From the NCBI GenBank assembly GCA_050485365.1, contig JBJHBH010000010.1, positions 1-64,000 on the forward strand: a stretch of DNA of 64,000 nt. The letters run 5' to 3'. Position numbers and translations under genes: made by a program. The notes under the pieces are model-generated. The model worked only from the letters and a program-made list of their open reading frames with translations. It made no database searches and was not told the origin of the DNA. Of this stretch, positions 48,588 through 59,931 are shown in pieces (the first letter of the stretch is position 1; each line of letters opens with the position of its first letter). Origin of the DNA: JARFUG01 sp050485365 (GTDB lineage Bacteria; Desulfobacterota; Desulfuromonadia; Desulfuromonadales; JACZKF01).

Positions 48588-50375
48588 CTATTTCGGTCGA
48601 ACGGCTACGCGGATGGAGAGCTCGCGCAGCTGCTTTTCGTCGACGACGCCCGGCGCTTCGGACATGAGGCAGGTCGCCTTTTGGGTCTTGGGGAAGGCGA
48701 TGACGTCGCGGATCGAGTCGGAGCCGGTCAGGATCATCGTCAGCCGATCGAGACCGAAGGCAATGCCGCCGTGGGGGGGGGCGCCGAACTCCAGGGCGTC
48801 GAGAAGAAACCCGAACTTCTCTCGCGCCTCCTCTTCGCCGATCCCCATCAGGTCGAACATCTTGCTCTGAACGGCCTGGTCGTGGATACGGATACTGCCG
48901 CCGCCGATCTCCGAGCCGTTCAGCACCAGGTCGTACGCCTTGGCGCGCGCCTTGCCGGGGTCGGTGTCGAGCAGCGCAACGTCCTCGTCCATGGGGGCGG
49001 TGAAGGGGTGGTGGACCGCCACGTGCCGGCGCGTCTCGCCGTCCCACTCGAGCAGGGGAAAGTCGGTGACCCAGACGAACCGGAAGTCGTCCTTGCGGGT
49101 GAGGCCGAGTCTGTTGCCCAGGTGCACGCGAAGCCGTCCCAACGATTCGTTGGCGACGCGGAATGTGTCGGCGGCGAAGAGCAGGAGGTCTCCCGGCTCG
49201 GCGCCGAGGGCCTGATCGATCTGCGCCATCGTCTCGGCGTCGAAGAATTTGGCGATGGGCGACTGCCACCCTTCGGCGGTCACCTTGACGTAGGCGAGCC
49301 CCTTGGCGCCGTAGATCCGCACGAAGTCGGTGAGATCGTCCATCTCCTTGCGCGAGAAGGTCGCGCACCCCTTGGCGTTCATCGCCTTGACCAGGCCGTC
49401 CCCCTGCAGGGCGTCGGTGAAGACCTTGAAGCCGCACCCGTCGACGATGGCGGAGATGTCTTTCAGCTCCAGGCCGAAGCGCAGGTCGGGGTTGTCGACG
49501 CCGAAGCGCTCCATCGCCTCGGCGTAGGTCATGCGCTGCATCGGCAGCGAAATCTCGACGCCGAGCGTTTCGCTGAAGACCTTGGCGATCATCCCCTCCA
49601 TCACGGCGAGCACGTCGTCGCGGCTGACGAAGCTCATCTCGCAGTCGATCTGGGTGAACTCGGGCTGGCGGTCGGCGCGCAGATCCTCGTCGCGAAAGCA
49701 CTTGACGATCTGGCAGTAGCGGTCGAAGCCCGAGACCATCAGCAGCTGCTTGAAGAGCTGGGGCGACTGGGGCAGGGCGTAGAAGGTGCCGGGGTTGACG
49801 CGGCTCGGCACCAGATAGTCGCGCGCCCCCTCGGGGGTGCTCTTGGTCAGCACGGGCGTTTCGATCTCGAGAAAGCCCTGGGCGTCGAGATAGGTGCGCA
49901 CGGTGCGCGCCACGCGGTGGCGCAGCATGAGGTTTTGCTGCAGAGCCGGACGGCGCAGATCGAGAAAGCGGTGCTTGAGTCGGATGTTCTCGGCCACCTC
50001 GCCGAACTCGTCGATCATGAAGGGCGGGGTTTTGGCGGTGTTCAGGATACGCAGCTCGCGCACCTCGACTTCGACCTCGCCCGTCGCCATGCGGGAGTTG
50101 ACGGTCCCTTCGGGGCGCGCCGAGACGGTGCCGCGTGCGGCGACGACGAACTCGTTGCGTACCCGATCGGCCTTGGCGTGGGCCTCGGGGTCTCGATCCG
50201 GGTCGAGGGCGAGCTGAACGATCCCTTCGCGGTCGCGAAGATCGATGAAGATGAGACCGCCGTGGTCGCGGCGGCGCATGACCCACCCCATCAGGCAGAC
50301 CTCCCGGCCGATGTCGGCGGCGGTGAGGTGTCCGCAGTAATGAGTCCGTTTCCAGTCACCCAGGATGTCGTTCAA
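48588..50375 (-). CDS. aspS: Aspartyl-tRNA synthetase
   Basis: 595 residues, bacterial type. N-terminal anticodon-binding OB fold (GWVMRRRDHGGLIFIDLRDREG), class II motif 2 FRDEDLRADRQPEFTQID, bacterial GAD insertion (about 290-410), and motif 3 GIAFGLDRLTMIL. Charges tRNA-Asp; whether it also charges tRNA-Asn cannot be told here. Downstream of hisS by 98 bp on the same strand, a common pairing. Confidence 0.97.
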   Translation of the reverse strand: MNDILGDWKRTHYCGHLTAADIGREVCLMGWVMRRRDHGGLIFIDLRDREGIVQLALDPDRDPEAHAKADRVRNEFVVAARGTVSARPEGTVNSRMATGEVEVEVRELRILNTAKTPPFMIDEFGEVAENIRLKHRFLDLRRPALQQNLMLRHRVARTVRTYLDAQGFLEIETPVLTKSTPEGARDYLVPSRVNPGTFYALPQSPQLFKQLLMVSGFDRYCQIVKCFRDEDLRADRQPEFTQIDCEMSFVSRDDVLAVMEGMIAKVFSETLGVEISLPMQRMTYAEAMERFGVDNPDLRFGLELKDISAIVDGCGFKVFTDALQGDGLVKAMNAKGCATFSRKEMDDLTDFVRIYGAKGLAYVKVTAEGWQSPIAKFFDAETMAQIDQALGAEPGDLLLFAADTFRVANESLGRLRVHLGNRLGLTRKDDFRFVWVTDFPLLEWDGETRRHVAVHHPFTAPMDEDVALLDTDPGKARAKAYDLVLNGSEIGGGSIRIHDQAVQSKMFDLMGIGEEEAREKFGFLLDALEFGAPPHGGIAFGLDRLTMILTGSDSIRDVIAFPKTQKATCLMSEAPGVVDEKQLRELSIRVAVRPK

Positions 50376-50473
50376 GGTAGAATGTCCTCCGCAAAGATAT
50401 TGTTACGCCCATGGGGCAAAAGAAGAAATTATAGGGACCGCCCGTGTCGCCCGTCAAGGGGGATGGCGCCGGC

Positions 50474-51727
<1,254 letters not shown>

Positions 51728-51766
51728 TCTATCTTTACCTCGTTGTGGAGTTTCGAAAATTCGTAA

Positions 51767-51894
51767 CTGTTCAGCGTGGGGTCCCAACTCCCATGCCAAG
51801 GGACGCTTTTCGCCGTCCATGGCCGCTTACTGGCGCCGCCCATGGCGCCAGACACCTTTGTCATGGGAGCCGCGACCCCACACAAGGTGAACAG
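51767..51894 (-). repeat. Interspersed hairpin repeat, copy C (inverted)
   Basis: Opposite orientation to the other copies. Perfect terminal inverted repeats CTGTTCA (51767-51773) and TGAACAG (51888-51894); nested arms GGGGTCCCAACTCCCATG and CATGGGAGCCGCGACCCC. No target-site duplication is evident. Lies 40 bp upstream of the hisS start, within the likely promoter region. Confidence 0.9.
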
Positions 51895-51912
51895 ACATCC
51901 GAAACGGATGCC

Positions 51913-53301
51913 TTAGGGCAGCCCCTCGACCTCGCGGGGTCGCTCCAGGTCCCGGGGCCCCCGCGAGACGTTTCGGTAGCGCTTGCCCAGGTACATCGCG
52001 CGGTCGGCGATGTCGATGATCTCGTCCTTGCAGCGCGAATCTTCCGGAAAGCAGGCATAGCCAACCGTCGCGGTGAGGCGGACCTCGAGGCTCTGGCCCG
52101 TCAGAAAGACGTGCTGCTCGATGGCCTTGCGGATGCGCTCGGCGACAGACGCCGCACCGCGCGAATCGGTCTCGACCAGCAGCGCCGTGAACTCGTCGCC
52201 GCCGTAGCGAAACAGAAGGTCGACATCGCGCACCGAACGGCGCAGCACCTCGCCGACCTCGCGCAGCGCGGCGCTTCCGGCAAGGTGGCCGTAGGTGTCG
52301 TTGACGAGCTTGAAGCGGTCCAGGTCGATGAAGATCAGGCAGAAGGAGAGGCCGTAGCGCTCCGTGCGCCTCGCCTCGCGGCTGAGGATCGTCTGCAGGT
52401 AACGGTAGTTGTGCAGGCCGGTGAGGTCGTCGACGTGGATCAGCTCGCACGTCCCCTGGTAGATGCAGGCGTTGTGAAAGCCCAAAGCGGTCTGCTCGGC
52501 CAGAAAGAGCAGAGATTCGTGAGGAAAGCAGGGAGCTCGGCCCGCCTCGTTGATCAGGACGATCCCCCCCTTGAGCTCGCTTTGGTTGAACAGGGGGAAG
52601 AGCCATGCCCCGCGCAGGTCGGCGGGGGCGCTTTCGACGGCGCCGATCTGCGATGCGCTCAGAACCGCGCCGGCCGAACGATCGTTGAAAAACCCCAGGA
52701 GCACTTCGGCCAGCGCGCTCGCTTCGTCTTCCTGCAGACCCTTGAGGGCGGGGATGCGGCCGATCCGTCCTCCGGCGTCGAGCAAAAAGGCGAAGCCGCG
52801 CCCCTCGGCGCTCTCCTGCAGCAGCAGCTCGAGGGAGCGGGGGAGCAAACGATCGATCTCGAGCAGGGACGCCAGGTGCTGCCCCTGTTGGAAGAGGCGG
52901 ATCTGGCTTTTGAGATGGGAATTTTCGTTGAGGAGTCGTCTTTGCTCCAGGCAGGTGTGGACGGTGTGGCGCAGCTGCTCGGGCTGGAAGGGCTTGACGA
53001 GATAGTCGCGGGCGCCGGCTTTCAGGGCCTGCACCGCCGTTTCGATGGTGCCGTGGCCGGTGACGACGATCACCTCCGGGGCGTTCTCGATCAGGCGCAC
53101 CCGGCGAAGCAATTCGAGTCCGCTCATCCCCGGCATGACCATATCCGTCAGCAGAAGGTCGACGCCGCCCTCGTCCACCCTTTTCAGGGCCTCTTCTGCC
53201 GAAACGACGGTCTCGACGCGATACCCGCAGGTTCCGAGAAGGTCTGCATAGAAGCGACGAAAAAAGGGCTCGTCGTCCACAATCAGAATGGTATTGGTCA
53301 T
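51913..53301 (-). CDS. Response regulator diguanylate cyclase (REC-GAF-like-GGDEF)
   Basis: 462 residues. REC domain 1-120 with acidic pocket VDDEP, phospho-acceptor D53 (LTDMVMPG) and KPF; a central domain of about 150 residues that resembles GAF; then a GGDEF domain with the intact signature RYGGDEF and TATVGYACFPED. It makes c-di-GMP when its REC domain is phosphorylated. The RxxD inhibition site before GGDEF is not evident. No kinase is adjacent. It lies upstream of the repeat and hisS. Confidence 0.93.
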   Translation of the reverse strand: MTNTILIVDDEPFFRRFYADLLGTCGYRVETVVSAEEALKRVDEGGVDLLLTDMVMPGMSGLELLRRVRLIENAPEVIVVTGHGTIETAVQALKAGARDYLVKPFQPEQLRHTVHTCLEQRRLLNENSHLKSQIRLFQQGQHLASLLEIDRLLPRSLELLLQESAEGRGFAFLLDAGGRIGRIPALKGLQEDEASALAEVLLGFFNDRSAGAVLSASQIGAVESAPADLRGAWLFPLFNQSELKGGIVLINEAGRAPCFPHESLLFLAEQTALGFHNACIYQGTCELIHVDDLTGLHNYRYLQTILSREARRTERYGLSFCLIFIDLDRFKLVNDTYGHLAGSAALREVGEVLRRSVRDVDLLFRYGGDEFTALLVETDSRGAASVAERIRKAIEQHVFLTGQSLEVRLTATVGYACFPEDSRCKDEIIDIADRAMYLGKRYRNVSRGPRDLERPREVEGLP

Positions 53302-53352
53302 CCGCCGCTCCCAATGGTAATTCCCAAAGCTAGCAAAGCCCGGCCGAGAGTG

Positions 53353-55797
53353 TCAACGGAAAATCCCGCGCTGCCAGCGCGCGCTGCGCCATCCCTCCTG
53401 CATGGCGCGAAAGCGCACCGTCCCGTCGACGTTGGTGCTGTACATCGGCAGGCCGCGTAAGCGCATCGCCTCCTTCACTTCGGCGTGGGGCAGACGATAG
53501 ACGTTGGCGAACCCCGCCGAGGCGAAGCCGATGTGCGGTTCCAAATGGTCGAGCAGAAGGTGCGGCTCCGAGCCACGGCTGCCGTGATGGGGGAGCTTCA
53601 GCAGCGTCACCGGTCCCGGCGGCGCCTCTGCGGCGATGAGCTCTCTCACCCCGGCCGACTCCAGATCTCCGGTCAGAAGGACGCCGTTCCCCCCTTGGCG
53701 CGCATAGAGCACCAGTGAAGTGTCGTTGAGCAGCCCGTCTTCGAAGGGGGCGTAGAGCGCCAGGGCGTCCTCGCCTTCCTCGAAGATGTACCATCCAGGG
53801 GAGAAGATGATCGTCGTTACGCCGCTTCGCGCGATCGCCGCGCGCAGCTCGGGGTTGAGCTCCTCTACGGGGGCCCCCGACCAGAAGGCGCGCACGGGGA
53901 AGTGATCCAGAACATAGACCAGACCCTTGCTGTGGTCGGGGTGATCGTGGGTCAGGATGACCGCTTCGAGAGAGCGTACCCCGAAGCGCCCCAGAGCCGG
54001 CGCGACGAGGCGCTCTCCGGTGTCGAAGCGCGATCCGTAGAGGCCGCCGCCGTCGATGAGATAGTGGCGCCCGTCGCGAAGCGACAGCAGGGTGGCGTCC
54101 CCCTGCCCCACGCTCAGGGCTGTGACGGTCAGCGTGCGGGGGGACGGGGAGGGGAGAAGGATCAGCAGCAGCGAAACCGCCGCGATCGTCGCGCGCACAG
54201 GGAAGCGGGTGCGCGTCGCCGGAAGCAGGAGCGCCAGAACGAGGGTGGCGGCGCCGGCGACCTCGGCCAAAGTGGGGTGATAGCGCCAGCCAGTGAGGCC
54301 CGGTGCGGAGACGGCGAGCTCCACGACGCCGAGGACGAACTGCAGAATCGCCGCGCAGGCGCGAAAGAGCAGATGGGCACCTTCGGCGAACCAGGGGGAG
54401 AGGAGCGCCCCCGCGAGCCCCAGAGGAACGCAGAGAAAGCCGATGAGCGGAACCGCCAGCATGTTCGTCAGCAGACCGGCCGGGGCGACGAGGCTGAAAT
54501 GCAGCAGCACGAAGGGGGCCGTCGCGACGGTGGCGGCCAGCGTCGTCATCATCAATTGCGCAGGGCGAAGGATAACGGCGGGCAGGTGCTCGATTGGGCG
54601 GCTCCAGCGCGGCACCAGCACGACGATGCCGAGAACCCCGGCGAAGGAGAGCTGGAACGACGCCTCGAACAGGGCGAGGGGGTGCGCCAGCAGGACGATG
54701 AAAGCGACGGCCGTCAGGAGCTTCAACGCGGGGGTATGCCGCCCGACCAGAAAAAGCAGGGCCGTCGCGGCGGCGGCCAGAAACGCGCGCAGGGTAGGAA
54801 AGGCGCTCCCGCTCAGCAGCAGATAGACGAGCAGGGGGGCGATGAGAGTCGGCGGCAGAAATCTCGCCGGGGGCGACAGGAGCAGGAGCCTCTCCGATCG
54901 GATATAGAAGAAGCGGGCGGCGCTGAAGAAGAAGAGGGCGACGAGCCCCAGATGAAGCCCCGAGATGGAGAAGAGGTGGGAGACCCCTCCGCGGGCCAGC
55001 ACGGTGCGCTGCTCGGGCGAGATCCCGCCTTTGTCGCCGATGACCAGCGCCCGCACCAGCGGGGCTGAGGCCGGATCGAGGGCGTCGTCGATGGTGCGGG
55101 CGATGCTTCGCCGCCAGCGCTCGATTGAAGGCCCGCGCCCCTGCTCCGGCGCGAAGGGGGCGATGTCGCGCATGTGCTGGACGAAGGCGGTGGCGTGGAT
55201 GTCGCGTGCGGCGAGAAAGCGCGGAAAGTCGAACTCCCCCGGCGTACCGAAGAGTCTCGGCGTCCTCAATCGCGAGCGAAAACGGATCGTCTCGCCGGGG
55301 AGAAAATGCGGCTCTCCTTCCCTCACCGTCAGGCGCACCGTACCGCGAACCACGGCCGCCTCCCCCCGGCGGGAAATCGACTCGACCGCCACGTCGATGT
55401 TCCAGGCCTCTTCGGGGCGCGAGGCGATCGACAGCACCCGTCCTTGGACGGCCAAAATGTCTTCGGAAGCGAGGGCCGCCACGTGAGCGCCTCCGGCGGG
55501 AGGAGCCTCCTGCAGGGCGCCCAGGCAAAAGCCCGACGAGACGAAAAAGACGGCGGCGATGAGCGCAGCGCCCCGCGAGGAGCGAAGAGCAAGCCACAAC
55601 ACGGCGCTCAAAAAGGGGAGAGAAAGAAGCGGAGCGGACCAGGGGAGGTAGGCGCTGAGGGCGATCCCCGTCGCAAAGGCGCCGAGGATGAAAGGGAGGC
55701 CCGTCAGGTGCAATCCGCCCGCGGGGCGAGACGCCCTGCGGTGTTCAGGCGGATCGTCGCTTTGACGCCCTTGTGTCGAGATCGGTGAAAAGACCAT
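53353..55797 (-). CDS. comEC: ComEC/Rec2-type DNA uptake channel
   Basis: 814 residues from ATG at 55797 with GGGGGAG upstream. N-terminal membrane pair and DUF4131-like soluble domain (LASEDILAVQGRVLS), central competence domain with many helices (LARGGVSHLFSISGLHLGL, LLLSGSAFPTLRAFLAA), and a C-terminal metallo-beta-lactamase domain (LSVGQGDATLLSL, ILTHDHPDH, LKLPHHGSRGSE), a nuclease that degrades one strand. Complete by length and motifs, implying competence potential. Confidence 0.93.
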   Translation of the reverse strand: MVFSPISTQGRQSDDPPEHRRASRPAGGLHLTGLPFILGAFATGIALSAYLPWSAPLLSLPFLSAVLWLALRSSRGAALIAAVFFVSSGFCLGALQEAPPAGGAHVAALASEDILAVQGRVLSIASRPEEAWNIDVAVESISRRGEAAVVRGTVRLTVREGEPHFLPGETIRFRSRLRTPRLFGTPGEFDFPRFLAARDIHATAFVQHMRDIAPFAPEQGRGPSIERWRRSIARTIDDALDPASAPLVRALVIGDKGGISPEQRTVLARGGVSHLFSISGLHLGLVALFFFSAARFFYIRSERLLLLSPPARFLPPTLIAPLLVYLLLSGSAFPTLRAFLAAAATALLFLVGRHTPALKLLTAVAFIVLLAHPLALFEASFQLSFAGVLGIVVLVPRWSRPIEHLPAVILRPAQLMMTTLAATVATAPFVLLHFSLVAPAGLLTNMLAVPLIGFLCVPLGLAGALLSPWFAEGAHLLFRACAAILQFVLGVVELAVSAPGLTGWRYHPTLAEVAGAATLVLALLLPATRTRFPVRATIAAVSLLLILLPSPSPRTLTVTALSVGQGDATLLSLRDGRHYLIDGGGLYGSRFDTGERLVAPALGRFGVRSLEAVILTHDHPDHSKGLVYVLDHFPVRAFWSGAPVEELNPELRAAIARSGVTTIIFSPGWYIFEEGEDALALYAPFEDGLLNDTSLVLYARQGGNGVLLTGDLESAGVRELIAAEAPPGPVTLLKLPHHGSRGSEPHLLLDHLEPHIGFASAGFANVYRLPHAEVKEAMRLRGLPMYSTNVDGTVRFRAMQEGWRSARWQRGIFR

Positions 55798-56023
55798 TCG
55801 CTGCTCCCCCCTGCAGGAATCGCCGAGAGGGTAGCACAGCGCGGCGCCTTTGGGAAGAAAGAGGGCGGCGTGACGATGTGCTCGGCGATGATGCGCCCTG
55901 CGCCGACCGAGCGGGACGATCGTCGACCTTGTCCCCAGTGTCGTCGCAGCGCCCGGAACTGCGAGGGAGGACGTGGACGACCGCGAGGTAGAGAAAGCAA
56001 AGGAGCATGGCGATATCGAACAT
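55745..56023 (-). CDS. Possible small membrane protein upstream of comEC
   Basis: 92 residues from ATG at 56023 (AGAGGA about six bases upstream). Starts FDIAMLLCFLYLAVVHVLP, one membrane helix, then a low-complexity Arg/Ser-rich region that overlaps the comEC start. Only the first 30 residues look like protein. It may be a real leader-type gene or chance. Confidence 0.3.
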   Translation of the reverse strand: MFDIAMLLCFLYLAVVHVLPRSSGRCDDTGDKVDDRPARSAQGASSPSTSSRRPLSSQRRRAVLPSRRFLQGGAANGLFTDLDTRASKRRSA

Positions 56024-56199
56024 GGAATCCTCTCTTGACCGCCGTTTCGCACGGCCCATGGGGCAGGGGCGGTTCGTTGAGGTAAAGACTAACCGAAGGG
56101 TGTGACAGAATACGTCAATCGTGCGCGTGCCGAAGGGAGACCTCTTGTGGGAGACCCTTCACCGGACCCTCTCTCCATCGTCAATTGATGGGTTGGGCA

Positions 56200-56234
56200 T
56201 TGACAACCGACCTGTAAAATCGTATACAGTATGC
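56200..56234 (+). promoter_or_regulatory. acnB promoter with palindromic operator over the -10
   Basis: TTGACA (56200-56205), 17-bp spacer, TATACA (56223-56228). GTATAC-A-GTATGC (56222-56234) covers the -10, one mismatch from the icd operator. The leader from about 56235 to the ATG at 56376 shows no other clear element, and 56024-56199 none at all. Confidence 0.8.
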
Positions 56235-56375
56235 AAATTCCATCTCGGGGTCGGGGTCCGTCCGCTTTGCCGGACGGGCCGAAAACCCTCTGTTTTCAAA
56301 GCGTTTTTGGTTTTCAAGAGCTTGCGGCCGGTGCGATCCGGAGCCGCTACACCATCGTGGAGGAGAGAGACTAAA

Positions 56376-58916
56376 ATGATCGAAGCGTATCTCAGGCACC
56401 AGGAAGAGCGGAATGCTCAGGGCATCCCCGCCCTCCCCCTCACCGCCGAGCAGGCCAGGGAGCTTGTCGCCCTGCTGCAGAATCCCCCCAAGGGGCAGGA
56501 GGAGCTCATCCTTCACCTGCTCAAGGAGCGGATCTCCCCCGGCGTCGATCCGGCCGCCGAAGTCAAGGCCGAATTCCTCGGCAAGATCGTCAAGGGGCAG
56601 GCAACGTCTCCTCTGGTCTCCAAGAAGGATGCGATTCAAATTCTGGGCACCATGATCGGCGGCTACAACGTCGCTCCGCTGGTCGAGGCGCTGAAGGATG
56701 CCGAGTTGGCCGATGCGGCCGCCGAAGCCCTCTCCGGCATCACCCTCGTCTACGGGGCCTTCGACGACGTCGCCGCCCTGGCCAAGAATAATGCCGCCGC
56801 CAAGAAGGTGCTGCAGTCGTGGGCCGACGCCGAGTGGTTCACCAAGCGCGCCGGGGTCCCCGAGACGATCAAGGTCAAGGTCTTCAAGGTCGACGGCGAG
56901 ATCAACACCGACGACTTCTCCCCGGCCGGCGATGCCTGGAGCCGCCCCGACATCCCCCTGCACGCTCTGGCCATGGGCAAGACCCGCTTCAAGGGCGGCA
57001 ACGAAACGATCGCGCAGTTCCGCAAGGACGGCTACCAGGTCGCCTTCGTCGGCGACGTCGTCGGCACCGGCTCCTCCCGCAAGTCGGCCTGCAACTCGGT
57101 GCTGTGGCACATCGGCAACGAGATCCCCGCCGTCCCCAACAAGAAGACCGGCGGCGTCATCATCGGCGGCGTCATCGCGCCGATCTTCTTCAACACCGCC
57201 CAGGACTCCGGCGCCCTGCCGCTGATGATGGACGTCTCGGAGATGAACACCGGCGACGTCATCGTCATCGACACCAAAAAAGGGGAAGTGACCCGCGAGA
57301 ACGGCGAGAAGATCACGACCTTCTCCATCCGCCCCAACACCCTGTCGGATGAGTTCCGCGCCGGTGGCCGCATCCCGCTCATCATCGGCCGCGCGCTGAC
57401 CGACAAGGCTCGGGCCGCTCTCGGCATGGGCGAGACCGACATCTTCGCCAAGCCCGAGAATCCCGTCGCCAAGGCCGGTCAGGGGTACTCGCTGGCGCAG
57501 AAGATGGTCGGCAAGGCCTGCGGCGTCGAAGGGGTTCTGCCCGGCACCGCCTGCGAGCCGAAGATGACGACCGTCGGCTCCCAGGACACCACCGGCCCCA
57601 TGACCGCCGACGAGCTCACCGAGCTCGCCTGCCTGCGCTTCCAGTCGCCGATGTTCATGCAGTCGTTCTGCCACACCGCAGCCTACCCGAAGCCGGCCGA
57701 CGTGAAGATGCACAAGAGCCTGCCCGGCTTCATCGCCTCGCGCGGCGGCGTCGCCCTGCGTCCCGGCGACGGCGTCATTCACAGCTGGCTGAACCGTCTG
57801 CTCCTCCCCGACACCGTCGGCACGGGCGGCGACAGCCACACCCGCTTCCCCATCGGCATCTCCTTCCCCGCGGGCTCGGGCCTCGTCGCCTTCGCCGGCG
57901 CCATGGGCTTCATGCCGCTGGACATGCCCGAATCGGTGCTGGTGCGCTTCAAGGGCAAGTTCAACCCTGGCATCACCCTGCGCGACGCCGTCAACGCCAT
58001 CCCCTACTGGGCCATCAAACAGGGGCTCCTCACCGTGCCGAAGAAGAACAAGAAGAACATCTTCAACGGCCGCATCCTCGAGATGGAAGGACTCCCCGAC
58101 CTCAGCGTCGAACAGGCCTTCGAGCTGACCGACGCCGCCGCCGAGCGCAGCGCCGCCGCCGCCGCCATCCAGCTCTCCAAGGAGAGCGTGGCCACCTACC
58201 TGCGCTCCAACGTGGCGCTGATGGCCAAGATGATCGAGGAAGGGTATCAGGACGCAGAGACGCTGCAGAAGCGCATCGACGCCGTGAACGAGTGGCTCGC
58301 CAAGCCCGAGCTCCTCGAGGCCGACAAGAACGCCGAGTACGCCGCGGTCATCGAGATCGACCTGGCCGAGATCACCGAGCCGATCCTCGCCTGCCCCAAC
58401 GACCCCGACGACGTCAAGCTCCTCTCCGAGGTCGCCGGCACCCCCATTCAGGACGTCTTCATCGGCTCCTGCATGGTGAACATCGGTCATTTTCGCGCCG
58501 CCGCCGAGATCTGGCGCGGCCAGAAGTTCAACTCCGACGTGCGCACCTGGATCTGCCCGCCGACCCGCATGGATTCGGAGAAGCTCAAGGAAGAGGCCCT
58601 CTTCTCCATCTACAGCGCGGTGGGCTGCCGCATCGAGATCGCCGGCTGCTCGCTGTGCATGGGGAACCAGGCCCGCGTCCCTGACGGGGTGAACATGTTC
58701 TCCACCAGCACCCGCAACTTCGACGACCGCATCGGCAACGGCGCCAAGGTCTATCTCGGCTCCGCCGAGCTCGCCGCCGTCATCTCCAACATGGGCAAGA
58801 TCCCGACGCCCCAGGAGTACATCGCGCTCTACAAAGAGAAAGTCCTCCCCAAGGCGGACCAGGTCTACAAGTACCTGCAGTTCGACGAGATGGACGGATA
58901 CAAGAAAACCGCCTGA
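56376..58916 (+). CDS. acnB: Aconitate hydratase B
   Basis: 846 residues from ATG at 56376 with GGAGGAGAG upstream. AcnB-type domain order: HEAT-like N-terminal region, swivel domain (KVDGEINTDDFSPAGDAW), then the three Fe-S domains. Cluster cysteines lie in IGSCMVNIGHFRAA and in the later pair AGCSLCMGNQARV. Interconverts citrate and isocitrate. Separate from icd and mdh by 9-14 kb but with the same operator. Confidence 0.97.
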   Translation: MIEAYLRHQEERNAQGIPALPLTAEQARELVALLQNPPKGQEELILHLLKERISPGVDPAAEVKAEFLGKIVKGQATSPLVSKKDAIQILGTMIGGYNVAPLVEALKDAELADAAAEALSGITLVYGAFDDVAALAKNNAAAKKVLQSWADAEWFTKRAGVPETIKVKVFKVDGEINTDDFSPAGDAWSRPDIPLHALAMGKTRFKGGNETIAQFRKDGYQVAFVGDVVGTGSSRKSACNSVLWHIGNEIPAVPNKKTGGVIIGGVIAPIFFNTAQDSGALPLMMDVSEMNTGDVIVIDTKKGEVTRENGEKITTFSIRPNTLSDEFRAGGRIPLIIGRALTDKARAALGMGETDIFAKPENPVAKAGQGYSLAQKMVGKACGVEGVLPGTACEPKMTTVGSQDTTGPMTADELTELACLRFQSPMFMQSFCHTAAYPKPADVKMHKSLPGFIASRGGVALRPGDGVIHSWLNRLLLPDTVGTGGDSHTRFPIGISFPAGSGLVAFAGAMGFMPLDMPESVLVRFKGKFNPGITLRDAVNAIPYWAIKQGLLTVPKKNKKNIFNGRILEMEGLPDLSVEQAFELTDAAAERSAAAAAIQLSKESVATYLRSNVALMAKMIEEGYQDAETLQKRIDAVNEWLAKPELLEADKNAEYAAVIEIDLAEITEPILACPNDPDDVKLLSEVAGTPIQDVFIGSCMVNIGHFRAAAEIWRGQKFNSDVRTWICPPTRMDSEKLKEEALFSIYSAVGCRIEIAGCSLCMGNQARVPDGVNMFSTSTRNFDDRIGNGAKVYLGSAELAAVISNMGKIPTPQEYIALYKEKVLPKADQVYKYLQFDEMDGYKKTA

Positions 58917-58940
58917 ATATAAAGTGACATAGGGCACATC

Positions 58941-58978
58941 GAAGCCCCCGTTCGGAGATCGTTCCGGGCGGGGGCTTC
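58941..58978 (+). terminator. Hairpin after acnB
   Basis: GAAGCCCCCG (58941-58950) pairs with CGGGGGCTTC (58969-58978). Few T follow, so termination may be partial. Confidence 0.55.
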
Positions 58979-59062
58979 GACGTTCTCGGAAGATGGGGAA
59001 CTTGCTTTGCTTCGGCAGGGAGATACGATGAAAGAATAAGGGGGGCGAAAGAGAGGGTTGCC

Positions 59063-59677
59063 ATGCGAGAGATCCTGCCGGGCGTTTTCCACTGGACGAC
59101 TTTTCATGAAGGGATCGGCGAGAAGGTCCACTCCTATCTGCTGACCGGCAATGAAGCCGCCTTCCTCATCGACCCGCGTGAGCCCGATGAGGGGCTCGAC
59201 TGGTTTCTCGATCACGGCCCGCCTGCCCACGCCTATCTGACCAATCGCCATCACTTCCGCCACAGCGACCGCTTCGCCAAAGTGTTCAACACGGTCGTAT
59301 GGTGCCACCGCACGGGGCTGCACGAATTCGTCAAAGGGGAGGGGGTGCGCCCCTTCGAGCACGGCGAGGACCTTCCGGGCGGCGTGAGCGCTGTGGAGAT
59401 CGGGGTGCTGTGCCCTGAGGAGACGGCTCTCTTCATCCCCCGTCACGGCGGCATCGTCGCTCTCGGCGATTGCGTTATCCGAAGCCAAGAGCGACTCGGC
59501 TTCGTCCCCGATCCCTACCTGGGGGAAGACCCCGAGGGGGTAAAGCGGGGCGTGCGCGGGAGTCTGCGAAAGCTCCTGGAGCGCGATTTCCGCCATCTCT
59601 TCTTCGCCCACGGCGAGCCGCTTGTGGAGGAGGGAAAAGCCGTCCTGGAACGCTTCGTTGGCTCGGCGGATCCCTGA
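59063..59677 (+). CDS. MBL-fold protein with altered metal motif
   Basis: 204 residues. Opening REILPGVFHWTTFHEGIGEKVHSYLL and AFLIDP match metallo-beta-lactamase-fold hydrolases of the glyoxalase II type. The usual THxHxDH motif is replaced by TNRHHFRHSDRF; a late FFAHGEP keeps one His. The metal site is therefore degenerate or alternative, and hydrolase activity is doubtful. No operon partner. Confidence 0.7.
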   Translation: MREILPGVFHWTTFHEGIGEKVHSYLLTGNEAAFLIDPREPDEGLDWFLDHGPPAHAYLTNRHHFRHSDRFAKVFNTVVWCHRTGLHEFVKGEGVRPFEHGEDLPGGVSAVEIGVLCPEETALFIPRHGGIVALGDCVIRSQERLGFVPDPYLGEDPEGVKRGVRGSLRKLLERDFRHLFFAHGEPLVEEGKAVLERFVGSADP

Positions 59678-59931
59678 CGTGGAAAATGACTTCCGCACTC
59701 GTCCCCCGCTCTTGTCTACTCGAAATGACACCTCGATTCGAGACGATCACGCGTAAAGGGTAGGTACCTTCCGACAAGATACCCTATGATACCTCTGAGG
59801 CCGCCGAAAACGCGACGTCTGCGCAAATAACTCTACGCACACCCCGGATTTGAGGTATGATCGGCGCTTTCCCCTGATTCAGCAGGCGCCGCATTTATGT
59901 TCTTTACTCCAACTACGGGCTGACGCGTTTC

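Noticed and set aside
56181..58937. 918-codon frame opposite acnB
   Set aside because: Shadow of the aconitase gene on the other strand; no protein-like features.
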